Of a stretch of 64,000 nt of DNA, positions 27,520-35,457 are shown in pieces. The stretch is taken from assembly GCA_030697205.1 (NCBI GenBank), contig JAUYQP010000010.1:1-64000 (forward strand), given 5' to 3'. The notes below the pieces were generated by a model. The model was not told the DNA's origin, ran no database searches, and saw nothing but the letters and a program-made list of their open reading frames with translations. Position 1 is the stretch's first letter, and every line of letters begins with the position of its first letter. Both the position numbers and the translations under genes were made by a program. Origin of the DNA: Mycobacteriales bacterium. GTDB taxonomy: Bacteria > Actinomycetota > Actinomycetes > Mycobacteriales > SCTD01.

Positions 27520-27571
27520 AGCCCCTGGCTAGCGTGCGGTGTCGACACCCCACGAGCCGGAGGACGTACAC

Positions 27572-28996
27572 GTGTTCAAGGACGCCAGCGAGGTCCTGAG
27601 CTACATCAAGAAGGAAGCCGTCGAGATGGTCGACGTGCGGTTCTGCGACCTGCCGGGCGTGATGCAGCACTTCACGGTGCCCGCCGGCTCGTTCACCGAG
27701 GACGTCTTCACCGACGGTCTCGGCTTCGACGGCTCGTCGATCCGCGGCTTCCAGGAGATCCACGAGTCGGACATGCTCCTGCTCCCGGACCCGACCACCG
27801 CGCGCCTCGACCCGTTCCGGGTTCGCAAGACCCTCATCGTCAACTTCTTCATCCACGACCCGCTGACCGGTGAGGCCTACTCCCGCGACCCGCGCAACGT
27901 GGCGAAGAAGGCCGAGGCCTACCTCAAGGGCTCCGGCATCGCCGACACCGCCTTCTTCGGCGCCGAGGCGGAGTTCTACATCTTCGACTCGGTGCAGTAC
28001 GAGGACAAGCCCGAGACGGCGTCCTACAAGATCGACGCCAAGGCCGCGGCCTGGAACACCGGCAAGGACGAGGTCGGGGGCAACCTCGGCTACAAGCCGC
28101 GCACCAAGGGCGGCTACTTCCCGGTCTCCCCGACCGACCACTACGCCGACCTGCGCGACGAGATGGCCGTCAACCTCGAGGCTGCCGGCATGATCGTCGA
28201 GCGCGGCCACCACGAGGTCGGCTCCGCCGGCCAGGCCGAGATCAACTACAAGTTCGGCCAGCTGCTCGAGAGCGCCGACAACCTGATGCTGTTCAAGTAC
28301 ATCATCAAGAACACCGCCCACGCCGCGGGCAAGACGGTCACCTTCATGCCCAAGCCGGTCCAGGGCGACAACGGCTCCGGCATGCACTGCCACATGTCCC
28401 TGTGGCAGGACGGGTCCCCGCTGTTCTACGACGAGGTCGGCTACGCGGGCCTGTCCGACACCGCGCGCTACTACATCGGTGGCCTGCTCAAGCACGCCCC
28501 GTCGCTGCTGGCCTTCACCAACCCGACGGTCAACAGCTACCACCGCCTCGTCCCCGGCTTCGAGGCCCCGGTCAACCTGGTCTACAGCCAGCGCAACCGC
28601 TCGGCGTGCATCCGCATCCCGATCACGGGCTCGAACCCGAAGGCCAAGCGCCTCGAGTTCCGCTGCCCCGACCCGTCGAGCAACCCCTACCTCGCGTTCT
28701 CGGCGATGCTCATGGCCGGCCTCGACGGCATCAAGAACAAGATCGAGCCGCCGGTCCCGGTCGACAAGGACCTCTACGAGCTGCCCCCGGACGAGCTCGC
28801 CAACGTCGCCCAGGTCCCCGGCTCCCTCTCCGAGGTCCTCGACGCCCTCGAGGCCGACCACGACTACCTGCTCGAGGGTGGCGTCTTCACCCCCGACCTC
28901 ATCGAGACGTGGATCGAGTACAAGCGCACCGTCGAGATCGACGCCCTGCGCCTGCGCCCGCACCCCTACGAGTTCGCGCTCTACTACGACATCTAG
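27572..28996 (+). CDS. glnA: Glutamine synthetase type I
   Basis: 474 residues, the standard GSI-beta length. Makes glutamine from glutamate, ammonia and ATP as a dodecamer. [22 protein letters not shown] and [10 protein letters not shown] are active-site segments. The adenylylation loop [13 protein letters not shown] contains the Tyr modified by GlnE, whose gene is at 59.9-62.9 kb. GTG at 27572 ([15 protein letters not shown]) follows GGAGGACGTAC; the frame opens earlier but the conserved N-terminus fixes this start. The last codons, YYDI and the stop, are the core of the element's attachment site. Confidence 0.97.
   Translation: MFKDASEVLSYIKKEAVEMVDVRFCDLPGVMQHFTVPAGSFTEDVFTDGLGFDGSSIRGFQEIHESDMLLLPDPTTARLDPFRVRKTLIVNFFIHDPLTGEAYSRDPRNVAKKAEAYLKGSGIADTAFFGAEAEFYIFDSVQYEDKPETASYKIDAKAAAWNTGKDEVGGNLGYKPRTKGGYFPVSPTDHYADLRDEMAVNLEAAGMIVERGHHEVGSAGQAEINYKFGQLLESADNLMLFKYIIKNTAHAAGKTVTFMPKPVQGDNGSGMHCHMSLWQDGSPLFYDEVGYAGLSDTARYYIGGLLKHAPSLLAFTNPTVNSYHRLVPGFEAPVNLVYSQRNRSACIRIPITGSNPKAKRLEFRCPDPSSNPYLAFSAMLMAGLDGIKNKIEPPVPVDKDLYELPPDELANVAQVPGSLSEVLDALEADHDYLLEGGVFTPDLIETWIEYKRTVEIDALRLRPHPYEFALYYDI
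28984..28996 (+). repeat. attL core, overlaps glnA stop
   Basis: CTACGACATCTAG encodes the last residues (YDI) and stop of glnA. Because the core contains the stop codon, insertion leaves the gene intact. Confidence 0.75.
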
Positions 28997-29041
28997 TCAG
29001 ACAGGCCTCTGACCTGCAGCTTTGCCGTTCGGAGGCCCTGG

Positions 29042-29061
29042 GTGTGCACATTCTGTGCACA
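29042..29061 (+). repeat. Inner 20-bp repeat near attL
   Basis: GTGTGCACATTCTGTGCACA, identical to 39114-39133 near the other end. It contains two copies of the palindrome TGTGCACA set 11 bp apart, one helical turn. Position relative to the cores fits arm-type integrase or excisionase sites; this role is inferred. Confidence 0.7.
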
Positions 29062-29073
29062 CCTCGGAAAGCA

Positions 29074-29109
29074 CGAAGCCGCCGGACTTTCTGGAGTCCG
29101 GCGGCTTCG
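29074..29109 (+). terminator. Element-borne hairpin downstream of glnA
   Basis: Perfect 15-bp stem CGAAGCCGCCGGACT / AGTCCGGCGGCTTCG with loop TTCTGG, 78 bp after the glnA stop. It belongs to the element, not the host, and would terminate glnA and, from the other side, integrase transcripts. Confidence 0.8.
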
Positions 29110-29127
29110 TCGTCGTCCGGGGGTCCG

Positions 29128-30246
29128 TCAGCCCAGGACGCGGTCGATAGCCCGCTTGGTGCGCTCCTCGCTGGCGGGCATCAGGTGGGTGTAGACGCGC
29201 AGGGTGAAGCCGGGGTCGGCGTGGCCGAGGTAGCTCGCGACGGCTCGCACGCTCTCGCCCTCGTCAAGCAGCACGCTGGCGTAGAAGTGGCGCAGCGCAT
29301 GCATGCCGTTCTCCCGGCTGGTGGGCAGCCCCGCCGCCAGAAGCGCCGGCTTCCAGATCCGGCGGTTGACGTAGTTGCGGTTGAGCGGCTTGGACTCCCG
29401 GGACGTGAGCAGCAGGGCCACATGACGCTCCGGTCCGTCGACGAGCTGCCAGGGCAGGCCGGCCGTCCGTGCGGGGTAGTCCTGAAGGTAGGCCGACACT
29501 TCGAGGGCGACGGTCTCCGGCAGCGGCACCTCCCGGGTCTTGCGGCCCTTCGGCGGCGCGTACACCTGGTGCGGTCCGAGGATCTTGACCTGCCGGCGGA
29601 CGTGCAGGACGCCTTCCTTGAGGTCCACGTCCTCCTCGGCCAGCCCGAACAGCTCGCCCTGGCGCAGGCCGCAGCCGGCAGCGAGGGTGACGATGAGGCG
29701 GTACCTCGCAGGTAGGGCGGCCTTGACGGCGCGCACCTGCTCGACGGACCACGGTCGCACCCGGCCGTCATCGAGGGCCGGCAGCCGCACAGACGCTGCG
29801 CTGCAGGGGTTCTTCGCGAGCCGGTCGTCGTCGATGGCCGCGTTGAACAGCGCAGAGAGGTTCGCGTGCACGACGCGGACGTAGCGCGGCGCGAGCCGTT
29901 GTTGGAGCAGCCGCAGCCAGGCCTGCACGTCGGACGGCTTGATTGCGTTGATCGCACGGTCCCCCAGGTGCGGTGACACGTGCAGGCGCAGGCGCAGCTC
30001 GGTGGCGATGCGGGTGGATTCGTCGAAGGTCTGGGCAGCGAGCCACTGCTCTGCGAAGTCCCGCAGCTTGATGCGCCCTGCGGTCGGGTCGACGTAGGCG
30101 CCGCGGAGCTTGTCGGCTTCGAGGGTGGTCGCGAACCGATCAGCGTCACCCTTGCGGCGGAAGGTCTTCGCGCGCTGGATCCCGGCGGGGTCGCGGAAGC
30201 GGACCTGGTAGCCGCCTCCCTCAGCGCGACGGTTGACGCTGGCCAT
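29128..30246 (-). CDS. Tyrosine integrase of the element
   Basis: 372 residues in the phage/ICE pattern: an N-terminal AP2-like arm-binding part (GGGYQVRFRDPAGIQRAKTF), a SAM-like core-binding domain (about 60-160) and a catalytic domain. The first catalytic Arg is in CGLRQGELFGL, the HxxR box in HALRHFYAS, and the His and Tyr in LGHADPGFTLRVYTHLM. It lies about 130 bp from attL and is read towards it. Its ATG is 3 bp after the relaxase stop, so both are probably co-transcribed. It should join the 13-bp core sites. Confidence 0.92.
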   Translation of the reverse strand: MASVNRRAEGGGYQVRFRDPAGIQRAKTFRRKGDADRFATTLEADKLRGAYVDPTAGRIKLRDFAEQWLAAQTFDESTRIATELRLRLHVSPHLGDRAINAIKPSDVQAWLRLLQQRLAPRYVRVVHANLSALFNAAIDDDRLAKNPCSAASVRLPALDDGRVRPWSVEQVRAVKAALPARYRLIVTLAAGCGLRQGELFGLAEEDVDLKEGVLHVRRQVKILGPHQVYAPPKGRKTREVPLPETVALEVSAYLQDYPARTAGLPWQLVDGPERHVALLLTSRESKPLNRNYVNRRIWKPALLAAGLPTSRENGMHALRHFYASVLLDEGESVRAVASYLGHADPGFTLRVYTHLMPASEERTKRAIDRVLG

Positions 30247-30249
30247 GGG

Positions 30250-32928
30250 TCACCTCCCCCGCCTGCCTATGGCAGCGGCACGGTCTTCGGGGAGCTCACG
30301 ATGAGGTTGTGAATAGCGACGGAGGCGTTGCGTCTCACGTCGCAGCAGTTCGCTGGCCAGCCGTTGCCGGGCATCCCGAGTCAGCGGGGAGGGCCGGACC
30401 ACGCGGCTGGGCGGTCGGTGTTGGGCGGCGTGACCGCAGTCGGTGGTGAGGTCGTGCACGTCGCGGGTGGTGAGGAACAGGTGGTTGGCGTGCGTGCCAC
30501 GGCTCAGGCCGACGTAACCGGCTTGGCTCGACAGGCTGTCGCCGCCGACGACCAGGGCTGTGTGGACGGTGCGGCCTTGGGCCTTGTGCAAGGTCATCGC
30601 ATAGCCGTGGTCGAGGCACCCTTCCTGCAGCCAGGCTCGCTCGACGCGGACGTCTCGGCCGCTGGTGGTGCGCAGGATCAGACCGTCAGGCTGAAGGGCG
30701 AAGACGATGGCCGTTGTGCCGTTGAGCAGTCCGAGGGCGTGGTCGTTGCGGGTCACCAGGACCTGATCGCCCTGGCGAAACCCGATCTGCCCTTCGTCGG
30801 TGTCGATCCTGAGCTCTCGCCTGCCGAGCTGCCCAGCGGCCTGAAGGCGGTCACGGACCTGCTCGTTCAGGACCTGGACGTCGTCGCGGGTGCTGGCGAG
30901 CAGCACGGTCTGCCAGGGATCGGCGTGCTGGGCGCGGCTGGTGAGGTAGGCCGTGACAGCAGCGGCGCGGATCTGGTCGGCCTCGTGGCTGGTGTGCAGT
31001 CGCTCGTGCTGCCGGTAGATCTCCAGGGCGGTGATGGTGTCACCGTCGCGCAGCCGCTCGAGGGCGTCGCGTTCCCAGGGGTGCTGCTGCCGGTGATGGC
31101 CGTCGAGGACGAGGGCAGTGGGTTCACGGGTGAGGCGCGCGAACATACCGCCGGCTTGGAGCTCGGGCAGCTGCTGCGGGTCCCCGACGAGCACGACCTT
31201 GCAATCCCGCTCCGCGGCGAGGGTGAGCAGCGTGTGGAGTTGGCGGGTGCCGATCATCCCGGCCTCGTCGACGAGCAGCACTCCCCCGGTCGGGACGTGC
31301 CTGTCCGGCTGAGTGAGGGTGCGGGTGAGGGACACGGCGGGGACGCCGCTGGCCTGCTCCAGCCCCTGCGCGGTGAGCGCGGCCACGGCGGTGCCTGTCA
31401 CGGTGATGCCGGCCGCGTGCCAGGCGTCCGCGGCGACGGCGAGGCCGGCGGTCTTGCCGCACCCGGCCGGGCCGGTGACGACCTCGACGGCCCGGCCGCT
31501 GGTGAGCAGCGCGAACGTCATCTGCTGCTGCTCGCCACGCAGTCCCTTGGCCCGGGCGACGATGGCTGCGACCTGTCGCGGATCGAGTCGTCCCAGGGCC
31601 GGCCCCGTGCGGGTGGCCAGGGTGAGTGCGGCGGCTTCGGTCTCGAGCAGGTCCTGGGTGGTGTAGGCGCGGCCGTCGGCCGTGATGACCGGCACGACCT
31701 GGTCGGTGCGGACAGCCGCGGACGTCGCAGCGAGCAGCTCGCTCGTGCTCGTGGCGACGCCTGGTGGGAGCTGGCTGATCAGCTCGCGCAGCAGCGCACC
31801 CTGTCCGAACGTCGCTGCTTCGCGCGTGACGCCCTCCGGCGAGAGGACCCGCCCCAGGGCGTCATCCATCTGCCCCGGCGGCGGAGGCGGGGACGGGTGG
31901 TCGAGCAACGTCGTGAGGTCCTTTGCGCTGAACCCGGCAGCGGCGGCGCGCTCCTGCCACTGGAGGCGCAACTGCGCCACCGGCTGACGGCGTTTGGCGG
32001 TTCGGGTGAGCAGGCATGCGGCCTGCGCGGCCAGGTGCCGCGCCCGCCCCCTTTGGGTCGCCGGCTCGGGCGTCTGCTCGAGGGCGTGCTCGATCTGGCG
32101 GCGGCGAGTGCTGAACTCACGCCGCACCCCGAGCGGTATCCCGGCGACTTCGGCGACGCCCCGGTCGATGCCGGTCCAGGACACGCCGAGCCGCTCGGTG
32201 AGCTCGGCCCGGAGGCGGTGTTGGTAGAGGTAGCTGGCGGTGGTGGCTTCGCGATGCAGGGTGCGGGAGTCCAGCGCCGACCAGCGCCCGTCGGTGCCGC
32301 GGGCGAGGTTGGCGATCACCACGTGGGTGTGCAGCTGTGGGTCCAGCGCGCGGCTGGTCGTGTGGGTGAACGCGGCCGCGACGAATCCGTCGGTGCCGAT
32401 CCGCGGCGCGAGTTGCCCGTCGCCCTGGTGCCCGCGGGCCGCGCGTGCGGACAGGTTCTCCAGTAGCGCGAGAGCCTCCGCAGCGGCGTGCCGGTGCGCC
32501 GCGAGGACCTGCTCGACGACTGCAGGGTCGGCCAGAGCCATCAGCGTGCTGACGCTCTTCGGGGCCGAGAACGTCACGTCGAATCCGGCGCGACGTACGT
32601 CGACGCGGGCTCCGCTGTCGTCGCGGCGCCAGACCGGGCGGGCCAGCTGCTGGTCCCGATGGTGGCCCTCGAGCAGGTCTTGCAGCACCCGCGCGTCCTC
32701 AGCCGTGAGGCGACCGCTCAGGCCGAGAGCCTGGGCGCCGCGGCCGGTCCACTCCCCCGGCAGGTCCCGGCCGTTCACGTAGTACCCGACCGTCCCGGCT
32801 TGCCGGTCCCGCGCGAGGGCCCGCTCGTCCGGAACCGCGATCTCCTGGAGCAGCTCGCGTTCACACCCGTCGGCGCGCGTGTAGTAGCGCGCCGACGCGC
32901 CGCCAGCCAGCGTGGCGATGCTGATCAC
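30250..32928 (-). CDS. MobF relaxase-helicase (TrwC/TraA-like)
   Basis: 892 residues. The N-terminal relaxase domain has the Tyr pair YY (15-16) and the three-His metal site (His189, and LHTH with His200 and His202), with FSAPKSVSTLMAL in between. The middle is a RecD-like helicase with Walker A GPAGCGKT and Walker B LLVDEAGM. The end carries VGLSRGTHANHLFL (motif VI). It would nick oriT and lead the strand into a recipient. Upstream lies a 387-bp non-coding stretch with two hairpins. GC and codon use are close to the chromosome, implying a long actinobacterial history. Confidence 0.92.
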   Translation of the reverse strand: MISIATLAGGASARYYTRADGCERELLQEIAVPDERALARDRQAGTVGYYVNGRDLPGEWTGRGAQALGLSGRLTAEDARVLQDLLEGHHRDQQLARPVWRRDDSGARVDVRRAGFDVTFSAPKSVSTLMALADPAVVEQVLAAHRHAAAEALALLENLSARAARGHQGDGQLAPRIGTDGFVAAAFTHTTSRALDPQLHTHVVIANLARGTDGRWSALDSRTLHREATTASYLYQHRLRAELTERLGVSWTGIDRGVAEVAGIPLGVRREFSTRRRQIEHALEQTPEPATQRGRARHLAAQAACLLTRTAKRRQPVAQLRLQWQERAAAAGFSAKDLTTLLDHPSPPPPPGQMDDALGRVLSPEGVTREAATFGQGALLRELISQLPPGVATSTSELLAATSAAVRTDQVVPVITADGRAYTTQDLLETEAAALTLATRTGPALGRLDPRQVAAIVARAKGLRGEQQQMTFALLTSGRAVEVVTGPAGCGKTAGLAVAADAWHAAGITVTGTAVAALTAQGLEQASGVPAVSLTRTLTQPDRHVPTGGVLLVDEAGMIGTRQLHTLLTLAAERDCKVVLVGDPQQLPELQAGGMFARLTREPTALVLDGHHRQQHPWERDALERLRDGDTITALEIYRQHERLHTSHEADQIRAAAVTAYLTSRAQHADPWQTVLLASTRDDVQVLNEQVRDRLQAAGQLGRRELRIDTDEGQIGFRQGDQVLVTRNDHALGLLNGTTAIVFALQPDGLILRTTSGRDVRVERAWLQEGCLDHGYAMTLHKAQGRTVHTALVVGGDSLSSQAGYVGLSRGTHANHLFLTTRDVHDLTTDCGHAAQHRPPSRVVRPSPLTRDARQRLASELLRRETQRLRRYSQPHRELPEDRAAAIGRRGR

Positions 32929-33315
32929 GGCCCGACCCGACAGCGCCGAAGCACCGCAGGGCTTTGGCGCGGCGTGGAGGTAGCGGTCACGCCGCGGACG
33001 CTGCGTTGTGACCGCCCCAAAAACGTGACCAAACGCTCCACGCCACCCCCGGATCCCGTGCGGGGGTGGCGCACCTGGAGCGTTGCCGCGCTGGCCCGCG
33101 CAGGGTCAGCGGCGACGCAGAGCACGACAGCTGACCAAGTAGGCACGCGCGGACAGTGCGGTCGTACAACCCCAGGATCACCACCGAGAACCCCAAGACG
33201 GGTCGTGGGGTTCTCGGCCGCCGCTGGCCGTGCAAGCCAGACCCGGCCAGACCTCGCGGTCCACAACTTGCCCGCCCGTGGGGTTGGCCGTCCCCTGACG
33301 CGCAACCTTGGGTCT
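32929..33315. other. Non-coding region upstream of relaxase, candidate oriT
   Basis: 387 bp with no convincing gene. Hairpin 1: outer arms AACGCTCCA (33032) / TGGAGCGTT (33076), inner arms CGCCACCCCC (33041) / GGGGGTGGCG (33062), an 11-base loop and a 4-base bulge. Hairpin 2: a perfect 12-bp stem CCGAGAACCCCA (33184) / TGGGGTTCTCGG (33206) with a 10-base loop. A relaxase gene with adjacent inverted repeats is the usual layout of an origin of transfer; the nic site is not identified. Confidence 0.45.
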
Positions 33316-33507
33316 ATGACACGCCGCGATGACGATCCTGACGGGTGGGCATACGACGCCCCCCGGCTCGAGCCCACCGGTGAGCTGCTCACCCTCGCCC
33401 TGCTCGAGGACGTGTCAGCCCTGCTCAGCCTGCACGGCTACCCGCCGCTGCGTGGCTACGCCTTGGCCCAGCTCACTCTCTGCCTACAGCGCATCCACCC
33501 GCACTGA
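33316..33507 (+). CDS. Small element protein, 63 aa
   Basis: MTRRDDDPDGWAYDAPRLEP followed by a helical part (LLTLALLEDVSALLSLHGYP, GYALAQLTLCLQRI). The HGYPP segment recurs in small proteins next to actinobacterial integrases and plasmid genes, but I know of no function. It is divergent from the relaxase operon. A TTGGGT/TATGA context upstream gives a weak promoter only. Confidence 0.55.
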   Translation: MTRRDDDPDGWAYDAPRLEPTGELLTLALLEDVSALLSLHGYPPLRGYALAQLTLCLQRIHPH

Positions 33508-33607
33508 CAGCAGCCGCCGGCGCCGGGCGCCATCCCGCGACGGCGCCGCGTATCGCAGATACCGGGGTGTGCGGCTCTTGGTCTTGGCTTGATCTTGGTC
33601 ATGAAGG

Positions 33608-34120
33608 TCAGTGGCGAAGTGTGTGTCGGAGGTCCTTGGCGAGGAGGACGAGGTGCAGCGGGTCGGAAGGGCTGGAAAGGAAGTCGGGGATCAGGTGCAG
33701 GTAGTAGTCCCGGGCGGTCTCTGACTCGGCGTGGACGAGTAACGCTCGTGTCCCGATCTCGTCGGCGACAGCGACGAACCGCAGCAGGACGTCGGCGAGT
33801 AGGCCAGCCCCCAGTCCGCGGCGCTCGTGTCGGCTGTCGACCCCCAAGCGGGCGAGAAGCGCCACCGGCTGGGGATACCTGCCGGCGCCCCGGCGGACCC
33901 GCTCGGGAGCGGCCTCGAGAGACAGCTGCGCCATGCACCAGGCGTAGTACGCGACGACCTGGTCAGACCCCACCTCGGTGACGACGAAGACCCTGGTACC
34001 TCCGGAGGCAGCGGACTGTCGAGCATGCCGGCGCAGCCAGCTGGTCTGCTCCTCCGAACTGCAGCTGAAATCTTCGAGCTCGTGCTGCGGCTGAAGCGGG
34101 ACCGGAGAGCGGTAGCTCAC
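33608..34120 (-). CDS. GNAT toxin (TacT-like)
   Basis: 170 residues. VALLARLGVDSRHERRGLGA is the acetyl-CoA binding loop (RRGLG), and ESETARDYYLHLIPDFLSSP contains the Tyr of TacT-type toxins, which acetylate charged tRNA and stop translation. ATG 34120 overlaps the stop of the DUF1778 antitoxin gene (ATGA), the standard TacAT order. It probably stabilises the mobile element in its host. Confidence 0.88.
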   Translation of the reverse strand: MSYRSPVPLQPQHELEDFSCSSEEQTSWLRRHARQSAASGGTRVFVVTEVGSDQVVAYYAWCMAQLSLEAAPERVRRGAGRYPQPVALLARLGVDSRHERRGLGAGLLADVLLRFVAVADEIGTRALLVHAESETARDYYLHLIPDFLSSPSDPLHLVLLAKDLRHTLRH

Positions 34121-34401
34121 TCGAGGAACGGCGACGGACGCTCAAGCAACGCGCGGACGCTCCGCAGCTCGCGCGCTGGCCTTGTGTTGAGTGCTTCCCA
34201 AGCCGCGCGCTGATCGCTATCCAGCACGAACACGTCGCGGTCAGCCAGCACCCGGCGGGCCTCCTCGACCGCTGTCCCCACCACGAACTCCGTCAGATCC
34301 CCGCCACGCGTCTGCACGGCTCGCTCGATCAGCTCACGCTCATCGGGAGTCGTGCGTACCTCGAGGCGCCGGCTTCGGCGGCGTGCGTCCGTGGTGGTCA
34401 T
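34117..34401 (-). CDS. DUF1778 antitoxin (TacA-like)
   Basis: 94 residues. An N-terminal ribbon-helix-helix (RRLEVRTTPDERELIERAVQ) binds DNA; the C-terminal tail ending ERPSPFLE wraps the toxin. ATG 34401 (MTTTDARRRS) is chosen; 13 upstream residues overlap the presumed operator. The pair should be autoregulated through the repeats just upstream. Confidence 0.85.
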   Translation of the reverse strand: MTTTDARRRSRRLEVRTTPDERELIERAVQTRGGDLTEFVVGTAVEEARRVLADRDVFVLDSDQRAAWEALNTRPARELRSVRALLERPSPFLE

Positions 34402-34414
34402 GGTGTGCCCTTCG

Positions 34415-34432
34415 TGTACGGACACTGTACGG
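34415..34432. promoter_or_regulatory. Candidate TacAT operator
   Basis: Two TGTACGG direct repeats spaced 11 bp apart (34415 and 34426), 14 bp upstream of the antitoxin start. Tandem half-sites on one face of the helix suit a ribbon-helix-helix repressor. Confidence 0.45.
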
Positions 34433-34508
34433 CAAGCCAACTGCGCTGGCTAGGTCTAGCTGCCTGCGCCGAACGCCTGCCGGCACATCCTGCGGAATCG
34501 GGCCACGC

Positions 34509-34844
34509 TCACTGCCGGGGCCGCGGAGCCGCGTCCGTCCACCAGTCCGGCGCCGGTTCGCCCGTGTCGCGCAGGAAAGCCAGCGTGTTCGCGGCCTGCT
34601 CCCATTGTCCGCCGCTCGAGCCACAGAAGGACCAGAGTCCGGCGGCAGCGCGCTTGTAGCGGTGTATGAGGTCGTCCAGTTCGAACTCGTCGATCTCGCC
34701 AGCATCGAGTCGCACGAACCCCTCGCGCACGTGATCAAGCAGCCTGCCCAGTTGCTGCTGGTGGTAGGCAGCGACGACCGCGCGAGCGGCCTGCCGCGCG
34801 GACTTGTCTGCGCGCGGACTGTGACTCGTCCTCGGCTCACCCAC
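34509..34844 (-). CDS. Hypothetical mobile-element protein, 111 aa
   Basis: The core LGRLLDHVREGFVRLDAGEI, then FELDDLIHRYKRAAAGLWSF, is an all-helical domain I have seen in small proteins of actinobacterial islands, without assigned function. The C-terminus ends EPAPDWWTDAAPRPRQ. GTG 34844 is preceded by TACGGT 6 bp upstream, a leaderless promoter. The unit between it and the next gene carries two GCCGTTCTT tags. Confidence 0.65.
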   Translation of the reverse strand: MGEPRTSHSPRADKSARQAARAVVAAYHQQQLGRLLDHVREGFVRLDAGEIDEFELDDLIHRYKRAAAGLWSFCGSSGGQWEQAANTLAFLRDTGEPAPDWWTDAAPRPRQ

Positions 34845-34885
34845 GATCCGACCGTACGCTGCGGCGCCGAGTTGCGGCAGTGGTC

Positions 34886-34899
34886 AAGAACGGCTCCCC
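34886..34899 (-). repeat. Cassette-junction tag, divergent copy
   Basis: Minus strand GGGGAGCCGTTCTT. Shares GCCGTTCTT with the neighbouring tag 37 bp away. Confidence 0.45.
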
Positions 34900-34922
34900 T
34901 TACCGGGTGCCGAGGGAGGGAC

Positions 34923-34941
34923 AAAGAACGGCACTTCCCGG
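34923..34941 (-). repeat. Cassette-junction tag
   Basis: Minus strand CCGGGAAGTGCCGTTCTTT, 16 bp after the stop of the 34957-35367 gene on the same strand. Shares AAGTGCCGTT with the copy at 37347 and GTGCCGTTCT with those at 37978 and 38257. Confidence 0.6.
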
Positions 34942-34956
34942 TGGTCCCTCCGGCCC

Positions 34957-35367
34957 CTATGTGCGGTTCAGCACGGGGCGTTCTCCGTGCAACCTACGGT
35001 CTAGCCACAATGGCCAGCGCGGCCAACGAACATGCCACCGTTGGTCAGCGAGTGCCTGTGCCGCAGCCAGCGGAGAGTCTGCCAAGCGTTCGTCCAGGCC
35101 CATTCGCGGCAGTCCCTGCACCAAACGACGCCGCAGCTCATCCGCGCGGTCGACATCCGTCAGCCGCAAAAGCACGTCGTCGTCCCACTTGCCAGCGACC
35201 GTCGCCTCAACGTGACGACCGTCCGCAGCGATGAAGACGTACTCGCCGTTCTTCACATCGATGCCCTCGACGCCCTGCCAAGCCGCCCACAGCGACTCGT
35301 ATGCGTCGACGCCGCTGCCGTCCTCATAGAAGAGGAAGACTGCGAGAGGCGACCTATCCGGCTCCAC
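34957..35367 (-). CDS. Hypothetical cassette protein, 136 aa
   Basis: The N-terminal part LAVFLFYEDGSGVDAYESLW, GVEGIDVKNGEYVFIAADGR and VEATVAGKWDDDVLLRLTDV suggest a small alpha/beta fold; the C-terminus is basic and Trp-rich (HVRWPRWPLWLDRR). No family recognised. GTG 35367 has a TACCCT hexamer a few bases upstream, fitting a leaderless transcript, so the unit carries its own promoter. Confidence 0.6.
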   Translation of the reverse strand: MEPDRSPLAVFLFYEDGSGVDAYESLWAAWQGVEGIDVKNGEYVFIAADGRHVEATVAGKWDDDVLLRLTDVDRADELRRRLVQGLPRMGLDERLADSPLAAAQALADQRWHVRWPRWPLWLDRRLHGERPVLNRT

Positions 35368-35436
35368 AGCGCGAGGGTAAGGGTGCGTGCACCCGGTTGG
35401 ATGCATGCCCACTGGTTGCGGTTGGCCACCCGCGGA

Positions 35437-35455
35437 AATGCCGGCTCCCGGTGAT
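35437..35455 (+). repeat. Left terminal inverted repeat of recombinase unit
   Basis: AATGCCGGCTCCCGGTGAT, the exact reverse complement of 36417-36435, ending 3 bp from the recombinase stop codon. Aligned with the tag at 37347 (AAGTGCCGTTTCCCG) it matches at 12 of 15 positions, counting the preceding base. Confidence 0.85.
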
Positions 35456-35457
35456 CG

